NCBI RefSeq assembly: GCF_000757385.1
Contig: NZ_JRHH01000005.1
Location: 248,001-312,000 of the forward strand
Direction: 5' to 3'
Source: Flavobacterium aquatile LMG 4008 = ATCC 11947
GTDB lineage: Bacteria; Bacteroidota; Bacteroidia; Flavobacteriales; Flavobacteriaceae
DNA: 64,000 nt
Part shown: positions 18,323 through 25,178 of the stretch, piece by piece
Position numbering within the stretch: the first letter of the stretch is position 1
How the letters are laid out: each line of letters opens with the position of its first letter
The notes under the pieces: generated by a model
What the model saw: the letters and a program-made list of their open reading frames with translations, nothing else
What the model was told of the DNA's origin: nothing
Databases searched by the model: none
Position numbers and translations under genes: made by a program

Positions 18323-18353
18323 TTATATCAACTGGGCAACTAATTTGTTACCC
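18323..18353 (-). promoter_or_regulatory. Putative alternative-sigma promoter, motif copy 2
   Basis: Minus-strand GGGTAAC (18347-18353), 15 bases, then TTGATATAA (18323-18331), about 33 bases upstream of the start at 18290. The region also forms an inverted repeat (ATCAACTGGG at 18328-18337 with CCCAGTTGAT at 18351-18360), which could serve as terminator of the preceding gene or as an operator. Confidence 0.72.
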
Positions 18354-18364
18354 AGTTGATTAAT

Positions 18365-18811
18365 TTATTTTTCAAAATCGGCACTTTGTATGATTTTATA
18401 GTTCAAAATGTCACCTGTGCTCACTAATTCTATCATTCGTTTGGCTTGACTTTCAGAGCTTGAAAACCCTTTTGCAGTTCCAGAATTGGTAGTTACTTCC
18501 CAAAAGTATAATCTCACTGTATTTGAAGAAACCGTTTCTTTTACTTGAAAGAAGCTTTCAATTTTTCTGTCAAGGACAATTTCTCCTATTGATGATAATT
18601 CGATCATTCTTTTTGCTTCTTCCAATGAATTGGCTGTTCCTGAATAATTACCTTGATTCGTTCTTACGTTCCAATCATAAACTTCTGTAATTTGATCTCT
18701 TGTAAGAGTTGAAGTTGTTTCGATTGTGTTTGAAGTTGATGTTACTTCTTTAGCATTAATGTTTGAAAATGATAATGCTACGATTGCTAATGTTAAAATT
18801 GTTGTTTTCAT
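18365..18811 (-). CDS. Secreted protein with two tandem repeats, unknown function
   Basis: 148 residues: signal peptide (MKTTILTLAIVALSFSNINA), a Thr/Ser-rich linker, and two copies of a ~43-residue unit at about 45-87 and 102-143. Each unit has a W-x-V/R-T-N start (DWNVRTNQG; FWEVTTNSG), a Gly-rich turn, an identical AKRMIEL helix (66-72 and 123-129) and a G-x-I end. The period is 57 residues. No known domain recognised. It is the gene closest to the divergent sigma factor. Three copies of the putative sigma promoter motif stand in tandem before it, suggesting it is the strongest target of the system. Confidence 0.8.
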   Translation of the reverse strand: MKTTILTLAIVALSFSNINAKEVTSTSNTIETTSTLTRDQITEVYDWNVRTNQGNYSGTANSLEEAKRMIELSSIGEIVLDRKIESFFQVKETVSSNTVRLYFWEVTTNSGTAKGFSSSESQAKRMIELVSTGDILNYKIIQSADFEK

Positions 18812-18856
18812 GATTTCTAATTTTTTTATTAATTGTTGTGATTTTGTTTTCTATTG

Positions 18857-18887
18857 TTATATCAATTAGTGTTTTAATTTGTTACCC
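18857..18887 (-). promoter_or_regulatory. Putative alternative-sigma promoter, motif copy 3
   Basis: Minus-strand GGGTAAC (18881-18887), 15 bases, then TTGATATAA (18857-18865), about 46 bases upstream of the start at 18811. Nearest of three tandem copies. Confidence 0.75.
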
Positions 18888-18941
18888 TATTTTTTCAAAT
18901 TTCTTTTCAGGAATTTTAACTCTCAATTGATGTGCTTTTCT

Positions 18942-18972
18942 TTATATCAATTGTCATTTAAATTTGTTACCC
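18942..18972 (-). promoter_or_regulatory. Putative alternative-sigma promoter, motif copy 4
   Basis: Minus-strand GGGTAAC (18966-18972), 15 bases, TTGATATAA (18942-18950). Middle of three tandem copies, 85 bases from copy 3. No gene lies between the copies. Confidence 0.65.
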
Positions 18973-19031
18973 TTCCATTCAAATTATTTTAGTTAACTTT
19001 TAAAAACACTATTTCAATGAACTTTATATCA

Positions 19032-19062
19032 CTATATCAACTCACTTTTAAATTTGTTACCT
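19032..19062 (-). promoter_or_regulatory. Putative alternative-sigma promoter, motif copy 5
   Basis: Minus-strand AGGTAAC (19056-19062), 15 bases, TTGATATAG (19032-19040). One mismatch in each half, same spacing. It is 90 bases from copy 4 and only 44 bases from the divergent sigma-factor start, pointing away from that gene. Confidence 0.6.
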
Positions 19063-19105
19063 CAATTGTTAAATTTTTTCTACATTAGCAGTAAATAAGG
19101 TAGTT

Positions 19106-19687
19106 ATGGTAGATAAAAATCTTCATCCCGATCAGTTGTATATTGATGGATTGCTCCAAAATAATTCTAGTATTATCCAATCTATATATAAGAAGTTTGT
19201 TCCAAAAGTTAAAAACTACATTCGAACCAATAGTGGTGACGATGATCAAGCTCAAGATGTTATCCAAGAAGTTTTAATAACTATTTACAATCAGGCAAAA
19301 ACAAATGGTTTGCAATTAAGTTGTCCGTTTGATGCCTACTTTTTTTTACTTTGTAAAAGGCGTTGGCTTAATGAATTAAAAAAATCATCCAATAAAGAGG
19401 TAACATTAATGGATGAAAATGTATCTATAGAGGAATCGGTTCAAGAAATGACTTTTCAAACCGAAGCTTTCGACGAAAAACAATCATTATTTGACGAAAT
19501 GTTTCAAAAGCTAGGAGAGAAATGTCAAGAAGTACTCAAACTAAGTTTTGTAACCAAAACGATGGAAGAAGTAGCCGAAAAACTGAACGTTACGTATGGT
19601 TATGTGCGCAAAAAGAAATCGCTTTGCACTGGTCAGTTAACCGAAATGATTCAGCAATCAAATAGATACAAATCTTTAAAATACTAA
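19106..19687 (+). CDS. RNA polymerase sigma-70 family (ECF-type) sigma factor
   Basis: A 193-residue two-domain sigma factor. Region 2 spans about residues 22-93 (SIIQSIYKKFVPKVKNYIR, then DDDQAQDVIQEVLITIY and WLNEL), and region 4 about 130-183 (EKCQEVLKLSFVTKTMEEVA, then the YGYVRKKK recognition helix). No region 1 or 3 is present, as expected of ECF factors. It lies 4 bases before the membrane TPR gene at 19692, its likely anti-sigma partner. It is divergent from three genes that carry five copies of a -35/-10-like motif, so those are its probable targets. Its own upstream region has only a weak TACATTAG box, not the motif on its own strand, so autoregulation is not obvious. Confidence 0.93.
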   Translation: MVDKNLHPDQLYIDGLLQNNSSIIQSIYKKFVPKVKNYIRTNSGDDDQAQDVIQEVLITIYNQAKTNGLQLSCPFDAYFFLLCKRRWLNELKKSSNKEVTLMDENVSIEESVQEMTFQTEAFDEKQSLFDEMFQKLGEKCQEVLKLSFVTKTMEEVAEKLNVTYGYVRKKKSLCTGQLTEMIQQSNRYKSLKY

Positions 19688-19691
19688 AGTC

Positions 19692-20414
19692 ATGAGCGAG
19701 CAATTGTACATAACATTCGAAAATTATTTCAGCAACGAAATGTCGCAAGAAGAGAAATTGGAATTCGAAAACCAACTTCAAAATGACATAGAATTGCGAG
19801 AAAAATTTGAACTATATAAAGAAACTACAAAGTTTCTAGCAACCAAATTTGATTCGGAAACCATTGCTTTCAAAGAAAATTTGAAGTCAATTTCTAAAGA
19901 AAATTTTGCAGAAAAAGAAGTTAAGAAATCAAAAGTTATTGCGTTCAAACCATTTTATTATGCTGTTGCAGCATCGGTTGTTTTGGCACTTGGAACTTGG
20001 TTTATGATGCAAGGAACTCCAGAATATGGTGATTTTAATCAACACGAAAATGCCTTTTTTGTTGAACGTAGCGTTGGTGATACTAATTTAAATGAAGCAC
20101 AAAAAGCGTTCAATGAAAAAGACTATAAAAAAACAGTTTTAGCATTTGAAAAAGTTCAAAATCTAACTAATCCAGAGTTGCAATATTTTTATGCAATCGC
20201 ATTAATTGAAACCAATGATTTTACCAAAGCCGAAATTTTATTGAATACTATAAAATCGGGAAGTTCGGTTTATAAAGAAAAAGCAGTTTGGTATTTGGCA
20301 TTATCCAATTTAAAACAAAATAAAATAGACGAATGTAAAATTTATTTGAATCAACTTTCACCTGATGCCGAAGATTATCAAAAAGCACAGAAATTATTGA
20401 AAAAAATAGATTAA
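19692..20414 (+). CDS. Membrane-anchored TPR protein, putative anti-sigma factor
   Basis: 240 residues: a cytoplasmic N-terminal helical part (EQLYITFENYFSNEMSQEEK, LEFENQLQNDIELREKFEL) like the sigma-binding zinc-less anti-sigma domains of Bacteroidota, one membrane segment at about 87-106, and a periplasmic TPR-like helical part (about 130-235; LNEAQKAFNEKDYKKTVLAF, ELQYFYAIALIETNDFTKAE). It starts 4 bases after the sigma gene, so the pair is co-translated. The role is inferred from position and topology: holding the sigma factor at the membrane until a periplasmic event releases it. The CHAT protease of the cluster would be on the same side of the membrane as the TPR part. Confidence 0.72.
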   Translation: MSEQLYITFENYFSNEMSQEEKLEFENQLQNDIELREKFELYKETTKFLATKFDSETIAFKENLKSISKENFAEKEVKKSKVIAFKPFYYAVAASVVLALGTWFMMQGTPEYGDFNQHENAFFVERSVGDTNLNEAQKAFNEKDYKKTVLAFEKVQNLTNPELQYFYAIALIETNDFTKAEILLNTIKSGSSVYKEKAVWYLALSNLKQNKIDECKIYLNQLSPDAEDYQKAQKLLKKID

Positions 20415-20444
20415 AGTAATTTCACAAAGATTCGCAAAAGTCTT

Positions 20445-20490
20445 CACAAAGTCACACAAAGAAATTTAAAAAACTTCGTGTGACTTTGTG
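20445..20490. terminator. Hairpin of the CACAAAG-palindrome family between anti-sigma and tatD genes
   Basis: CACAAAGTCACACAAAG (20445-20461) pairs with CTTCGTGTGACTTTGTG (20474-20490) around a 12-base loop, followed by CATTTTTAG. It can terminate transcription of the sigma/anti-sigma operon. The sequence is a solitary member of the palindrome family that flanks the GxxExxY gene at 26657-27225; a diverged half-copy lies just upstream (20422-20440). Confidence 0.65.
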
Positions 20491-20520
20491 CATTTTTAGT
20501 GAAACTTTGCTTAATAATTG

Positions 20521-20528
20521 TAGTTTTG
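20521..20528 (+). promoter_or_regulatory. -7 promoter box of tatD-family gene
   Basis: TAGTTTTG matches TAnnTTTG exactly, 21 bases before the start codon at 20549. Confidence 0.6.
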
Positions 20529-20548
20529 CAATTTAAATTTGCAATAAG

Positions 20549-21316
20549 ATGATTCTCACCGATACACATACCCATTTATATTCTTCCCAATTTCAAGATG
20601 ATAGAAACGAAATGATTCAACGTGCTATTGATGCTGGTGTTTCACGATTTTTTATTCCGTCGATTGATTCAACTTATACTCAGAAAATGTATGATTTGGA
20701 AAGTCAATTTCCAGACAATGTTTTCTTAATGATGGGATTGCATCCGTGTTATGTGAAAGAAAATTATTTAGATGAGTTGGCGCATGTAGAAGCCGAATTA
20801 TCAAAAAGAAAATTCTACGCTATTGGTGAAATTGGTGTCGATTTGTTTTGGGATAAAACTACGTTAGCCATTCAGCAACATGCTTTTAAACATCAAATTC
20901 AATTAGCTAAAAAATATAAATTAGCAATAAACATTCACTGTCGTGATGCATTTGACGAAACCTTTGAAGTTTTAGAAAGTGAAAAAAGCGATGATTTATT
21001 CGGAATTTTTCATTGTTTTACAGGTGACTTTGCTCAAGCAGAAAAAGCAATATCATTAGGATTAAAACTCGGAATTGGCGGTGTTGCGACATTTAAAAAC
21101 GGAAAAATAGATCAATTTTTAGATAAAATCGATTTAAAGCATATCGTTCTAGAAACAGATTCGCCTTATTTGGCTCCAGTTCCGCATCGTGGCAAGCGAA
21201 ATGAAAGCAGTTACACGCTTTTGGTTGCTCAAAAATTAGCCGAGATTTATAAACTTCCAATAGAAGAAATAGCACAAACTACGACTGAAAATTCTAAAGC
21301 AATTTTTGGAGTTTAA
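20549..21316 (+). CDS. TatD family metal-dependent hydrolase (DNase)
   Basis: 255-residue TIM-barrel metallohydrolase; family members are 3'-5' DNases acting in the cytoplasm. Metal-binding motifs are all present: DTHTHLY near the N-terminus (residues 5-11), GEIGVDLFWD (about 91-100), NIHCRDA (about 130), HCFTGD (about 154) and ETDSPYLAP (about 203), plus the PHRGKRNESSY tail motif. Length is normal. It is the first of three genes in the same direction (tatD, acyltransferase, asparaginase), behind its own promoter. Confidence 0.93.
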   Translation: MILTDTHTHLYSSQFQDDRNEMIQRAIDAGVSRFFIPSIDSTYTQKMYDLESQFPDNVFLMMGLHPCYVKENYLDELAHVEAELSKRKFYAIGEIGVDLFWDKTTLAIQQHAFKHQIQLAKKYKLAINIHCRDAFDETFEVLESEKSDDLFGIFHCFTGDFAQAEKAISLGLKLGIGGVATFKNGKIDQFLDKIDLKHIVLETDSPYLAPVPHRGKRNESSYTLLVAQKLAEIYKLPIEEIAQTTTENSKAIFGV

Positions 21317-21380
21317 CCTTTAAATATTCAATAAGTCATATTTTTTTTGTTCTTTTGTTCCTCTTAAAATAAAAACCAAA

Positions 21381-22517
21381 ATGCAGAAATTTGACGCAAT
21401 TCGTCCGTTCTACGATACCGAGGTAAATGAAGCCATTCGTGCATCGTTAAATCATCCGATGATGAAAGCAATTATGGATTTTACATTTCCAGACGTTGAT
21501 GATGAGGTTTGGAAAGAACAATTGAGACGAACGCATTCGATAAGAGATTTTCAATGTAATTTTATTTATCAAGCGGTTCAAAAAGTTTTAGAAAAATCGT
21601 CGGAAGGTTTGACTACTTCAGGATTTGAAAAATTACATAAAAACACATCGTACTTATTTATATCCAATCACAGAGATATCATTTTAGATACATCATTGTT
21701 AAATACTTGTCTTTTCGAACATGGTTTGGTGATGACGGCTTCTGCAATTGGCGACAATTTAGTGAAGCGTGATTTCATGAATACTCTAGCTAAATTAAAT
21801 AGAAATTTCTTAGTTCAAAGAGGTTTGTCACCACGTGAATTATTGCAAAGTTCTAAATTAATGGCAGAATATATTGGACAATTATTGCTTCGCGAAAATC
21901 GTTCGGTTTGGATTGCACAACGCGAAGGAAGAACTAAAGATGGTAATGACGCCACACATTCGGGAGTACTAAAAATGCTTGGAATGGGTTCGGATGAGAA
22001 AAATTTAATGGACTATTTTAAGAAATTAAAAATTGTACCCGTTTCTATTTCTTACGAATATGATCCAACCGATGCTTTGAAGATGCCACAATTAATGGCC
22101 GAAGCAAAAGCCGAAACCTACGTTAAAGAAAAAAACGAAGATTTTATAACGTTACTAAGCGGAATTATTGGTCAGAAGAAACGAATTCACATTCATGTTG
22201 GAGATGTTTTGGATACAGAATTGGATGTAATTGCACAAGAAAATGACAATACGAACAAACAAGTTCAAGCATTAGCACAAGCAATAGACGATTCTATTTT
22301 GCAATCGTATAAATTGTGGCCAACCAATTACATTGCCTACGATTTATTGAATAAAACCGATAAATACAAAGGTCATTATACAGAAGACGAGAAATCATTA
22401 TTCGAAAGAAGATTGGAAATGAAGATTGATGTAACGAATGATTTTATGGTTGAAAGTTTCTTGAATATGTATGCCAATCCTGTGGTAAATAAATCAAAAT
22501 ACGAGAATGCAATCTAA
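21381..22517 (+). CDS. 1-acyl-sn-glycerol-3-phosphate acyltransferase-like protein
   Basis: 378 residues with a PlsC-type acyltransferase domain. The active-site block is LFISNHRDIILDTS (His97; the Asp follows with one residue more than the usual HX4D spacing), and the later blocks are NFLVQRGLSPRELL and WIAQREGRTKDGND (the EGTR-like block). It would add an acyl chain to lysophosphatidic acid or a related lipid at the inner membrane. The C-terminal ~120 residues are an extension of unknown role. No membrane segments are evident. It overlaps the asparaginase gene by 11 bases, so translation is linked. Confidence 0.85.
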   Translation: MQKFDAIRPFYDTEVNEAIRASLNHPMMKAIMDFTFPDVDDEVWKEQLRRTHSIRDFQCNFIYQAVQKVLEKSSEGLTTSGFEKLHKNTSYLFISNHRDIILDTSLLNTCLFEHGLVMTASAIGDNLVKRDFMNTLAKLNRNFLVQRGLSPRELLQSSKLMAEYIGQLLLRENRSVWIAQREGRTKDGNDATHSGVLKMLGMGSDEKNLMDYFKKLKIVPVSISYEYDPTDALKMPQLMAEAKAETYVKEKNEDFITLLSGIIGQKKRIHIHVGDVLDTELDVIAQENDNTNKQVQALAQAIDDSILQSYKLWPTNYIAYDLLNKTDKYKGHYTEDEKSLFERRLEMKIDVTNDFMVESFLNMYANPVVNKSKYENAI

Positions 22518-23532
22518 ACCTAACATACTTTTAATTTATACTGGTGGAACAATTGGTATGATGAAAGACTTTGAAACTGGAGCTTTAAAAGCATTCAATT
22601 TCAATAAGTTGTTGCAAAAAATACCAGAATTAAAGCAGTTGGATTGTCAAATTGAAACGATTTCTTTCGAAAAACCTATTGATTCTTCGAATATGAATCC
22701 AGAGAAATGGATGAAAATTGCTACAATTATTGAAGAGAATTACACGCTTTTTGATGGTTTTGTGGTTTTGCACGGCTCAGATACTATGTCGTATTCGGCA
22801 TCGGCATTGAGTTTTATGTTAGAAAATTTATCAAAACCGGTAGTTTTCACTGGTTCACAATTACCAATTGGAGATTTACGAACTGACGCTAAAGAGAATT
22901 TAATTACAGCGATACAAATTGCTTCTTTACAGCAAAAAGGAAAACCTGTAGTTCTCGAAGTTTGCCTATATTTTGAATACAAATTATACCGTGGTAACCG
23001 AACTACAAAAATAAATGCCGAACATTTTAATGCTTTTGCTTCGCCCAATTATACTGATTTGGCAGAATCTGGAGTTCATTTGAAAATAAATTCGGCAGCA
23101 CTTTTTCCTAAGCAAACAAAAAAGTTTATTGTTCACAGAGAAATGGACGATAATGTAGTTATAGTTAAAATGTTTCCTGGAATTAACGAAAATGTCCTTT
23201 CTGCGATAATGGCGATTCCAAATTTAAAAGGAATTGTTCTAGAAACTTACGGTTCTGGAAATGCACCAACAGAAGATTGGCTGATTCAAATTTTGAAAAA
23301 AGCGATCAAAAACGGTTTGCATGTTATCAATGTGACGCAATGTTCGGGAGGAAGTGTTAGTATGGGACAATATGAAACGAGTACGATGCTCAAGAAAATT
23401 GGTGTAATTTCTGGAAAAGATATTACAACCGAGGCTGCGATTACCAAATTGATGTATTTATTAGGTCAGAATGTTTCTCCAAATGTTTTTAAAACCATTT
23501 TTGAAACGCCGTTACGTGGTGAAATGGTTTAA
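22507..23532 (+). CDS. ansA: Asparaginase, type I (cytoplasmic)
   Basis: Hydrolyses L-asparagine to aspartate and ammonia. 341 residues, normal for the type I enzyme. Both catalytic threonine motifs are intact: IYTGGTIGM near residue 12 and VVLHGSDTMSYSASAL near residue 89-100; PVVFTGSQLPIGDLRTDAKEN is the conserved segment following. There is no signal peptide, in contrast with the secreted type II enzymes. It overlaps the acyltransferase gene by 11 bases. The symbol follows the E. coli cytoplasmic isozyme by family, not by proven function. Confidence 0.93.
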   Translation: MQSKPNILLIYTGGTIGMMKDFETGALKAFNFNKLLQKIPELKQLDCQIETISFEKPIDSSNMNPEKWMKIATIIEENYTLFDGFVVLHGSDTMSYSASALSFMLENLSKPVVFTGSQLPIGDLRTDAKENLITAIQIASLQQKGKPVVLEVCLYFEYKLYRGNRTTKINAEHFNAFASPNYTDLAESGVHLKINSAALFPKQTKKFIVHREMDDNVVIVKMFPGINENVLSAIMAIPNLKGIVLETYGSGNAPTEDWLIQILKKAIKNGLHVINVTQCSGGSVSMGQYETSTMLKKIGVISGKDITTEAAITKLMYLLGQNVSPNVFKTIFETPLRGEMV

Positions 23533-23580
23533 TATTTCCTTTGTTTATTCCTTATTTTTATAGTTATTTGCATAACAATT

Positions 23581-23665
23581 AGAGAGGTGGCCGAGTGGCT
23601 GAAGGCGCACGCTTGGAAAGCGTGTATATGGCAACATATCGAGGGTTCGAATCCCTTCCTCTCTG
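23581..23665 (+). tRNA. tRNA-Ser (anticodon GGA)
   Basis: 85 bases folding as a class II tRNA. Acceptor arm AGAGAGG (23581-23587) pairs with CCTCTCT (23658-23664), and discriminator G is at 23665. The anticodon arm is ACGCTTGGAAAGCGT with anticodon GGA. A long variable arm is followed by the T arm GGGTTCGAATCCC. CCA is not encoded. It lies alone between the asparaginase gene and a PorT-like gene. Confidence 0.97.
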
Positions 23666-23680
23666 CTAAAAATGTAAAAA

Positions 23681-24379
23681 ATGCGTTTTCTACAATCAAT
23701 AGTTTTATTTTTGTTTGGATTGAGTGCTTTTGCTCAAGAAAAAACTATTGACTTTGATGCACCCGATTCACTTTATAGAGAAGATCAATTCTACATTGGT
23801 TTAACGTACAATAAGTTACAGAACACACCAGCGGATTTGAGGCAAAACAAATTTTCATCTGGAATATCTTTCGGATTTCTTCGTGATATGCCTTTTAATA
23901 AATCTAGGACTTGGGCGATCGCTACTGGTATAGGATATTCACTGAATATTTTCAATGATAATTTGTTTATCAATCAACCAAATACAATTCCAACTTCAGA
24001 AAACAGTTATAGTTTTATTTCAGATTTGAGTTATAGTAAAAACAAAATGACATTGCATTACATTGATTTGCCAATTGAGTTGAGATGGCGAACGTCAACA
24101 CCAGAAAGTCATCGGTTTTGGAGGATTTACGCTGGATTTAAATTCAGTTATTTGATTTATGATTATTACAAATTTGTTGGTTCTGGAGAAATAATCAAAG
24201 TCTCAGGAAATGATGATTTTAATAAATTGCAATATGGTGTTTATATCTCTACAGGATGGAATACATGGAATTTTCATGCTTATTACGGATTAAGTCCATT
24301 GTTCAAGAATACTCAGGTTAATGGTCAATCTATTGATATGAATACCTTAAATCTTGGTGTAATGTTTTACATTCTATAA
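23681..24379 (+). CDS. Outer-membrane beta-barrel protein, PorT-like
   Basis: 232 residues with a signal peptide (MRFLQSIVLFLFGLSAFAQ) and alternating aromatic strands (QFYIGLTYNKLQ, KFSSGISFGFLRDM, WAIATGIGYSLNIF, RIYAGFKFSYLIYDYY, FHAYYGLSPLFKN), ending LNLGVMFYIL. The layout (about eight strands, DSLYREDQFYIGLTYN opening, HYIDLPIELRWRT mid-strand) resembles the PorT/SprT family needed for type IX secretion and gliding. Many general porin-family barrels look alike, so no symbol is given. The gene starts 15 bases after tRNA-Ser. The window also encodes a T9SS cargo protein (37437-40664), which shows this organism uses that secretion route. Confidence 0.75.
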   Translation: MRFLQSIVLFLFGLSAFAQEKTIDFDAPDSLYREDQFYIGLTYNKLQNTPADLRQNKFSSGISFGFLRDMPFNKSRTWAIATGIGYSLNIFNDNLFINQPNTIPTSENSYSFISDLSYSKNKMTLHYIDLPIELRWRTSTPESHRFWRIYAGFKFSYLIYDYYKFVGSGEIIKVSGNDDFNKLQYGVYISTGWNTWNFHAYYGLSPLFKNTQVNGQSIDMNTLNLGVMFYIL

Positions 24380-24979
24380 CCAAAAATACCACGAAGCTAT
24401 TTGCGGTACAATTCCAATTGCCATTCCAATAATTAATTCTGACATGGAATGCGCTTTCATGTAAAGTCTTGAACTTGCGACCAAACCAATAAGTAAAAAA
24501 AGCATTGCAATAGTGTAAATGATATTCAGTTGATTGTGAATACTTAAACCCACAATGAAGAAAGTCAAGGCACACAAACCAATCATGTGAATACTAGCTT
24601 TTATTTTTGCAAAGAGTAAAACAAATGCTAGAAAAGTACTCAATAATCCTGCAAGAAAGAAGAAATAAAGTTCGGGTAATCTATCGATGGTCACGGTTTC
24701 TCTAATTAAAATTACGGTTAAAGCCATTTGTAAAAGTAAGGGCATTTTTCTTTGTTGCGTGTCAGAAAGCATGATGCTGTCTACTTTTCCAAAGGTTCGT
24801 AGCAAATAGAAAAACGACATAGGTAGAAAAAAAGTGATGATTATTACTTGAAGAACTAATAAGTAATTTTGCGGTGCTGTTAAGTAATTTTCACCAAATA
24901 ACAAATACAATAAGGTACCAATTAGCGGAATAAAAATAGGATGAAAGAGGTACGAAAAAAAAGGAAGTGCTTTTTTCAA
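24374..24979 (-). CDS. PAP2-like integral membrane protein
   Basis: 201 residues with about six hydrophobic segments. The phosphatase-superfamily-like remnants are KASIHMIG (C2 position) and SRLYMKAHSMSELIIG (C3 position: SR-x5-H); the final acidic residue is Glu and the C1 motif is weak (SDTQQRKMPLL). It may be a lipid-phosphate phosphatase of the PAP2 type or a degenerate relative. Its last 6 bases overlap the convergent PorT-like gene. Activity is uncertain. Confidence 0.72.
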   Translation of the reverse strand: MKKALPFFSYLFHPIFIPLIGTLLYLLFGENYLTAPQNYLLVLQVIIITFFLPMSFFYLLRTFGKVDSIMLSDTQQRKMPLLLQMALTVILIRETVTIDRLPELYFFFLAGLLSTFLAFVLLFAKIKASIHMIGLCALTFFIVGLSIHNQLNIIYTIAMLFLLIGLVASSRLYMKAHSMSELIIGMAIGIVPQIASWYFWL

Positions 24980-25019
24980 AGGAAATATTTTTTACACAAA
25001 TATAGTTGTTTTGAAACTT

Positions 25020-25153
25020 TAATTTTACAAAAGACAATTACAATCTAGCCCTGATAGAAATGAAAATAAAAAAACTTCCAGTGTTTGGAAGTTTTTTTAT
25101 TGTAATGAATAGCAGGAAAATGGATGGCAAGAAAGCCCAAACCATTCGCTCTA
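25020..25153 (-). repeat. Dispersed structured element, copy 3 (3' of rpoN)
   Basis: Read on the minus strand it starts TAGAGCGAATGGTTTGGGC, contains CCTGCT, a strong hairpin (AAAAAAACTTCCA with TGGAAGTTTTTTT, 25068-25098) and ends CTATCAGGGCTAG plus the conserved TTGTAATTGTCTTTTGTAA extension. It follows rpoN with the REP-like repeat 25154-25178 between. The internal hairpin with its T-run can act as an intrinsic terminator. Confidence 0.62.
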
Positions 25154-25178
25154 GATTACTTCGTGCCTCGTAATGACC
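25154..25178 (-). repeat. REP-like repeat, second copy (3' of rpoN)
   Basis: Minus-strand GTCATTACGAGGCACGAAGT followed by AATC, three mismatches from the copy at 8536-8560. It abuts the rpoN stop codon, as the first copy abuts the sucA stop, and both are followed by the dispersed structured element in the same relative orientation. Confidence 0.6.

Noticed and set aside
17961-18363. Plus-strand frames opposite the lipoprotein gene at 17691-18290
   Set aside because: They are shadows of the minus-strand gene, which has the signal peptide and the promoter motif.
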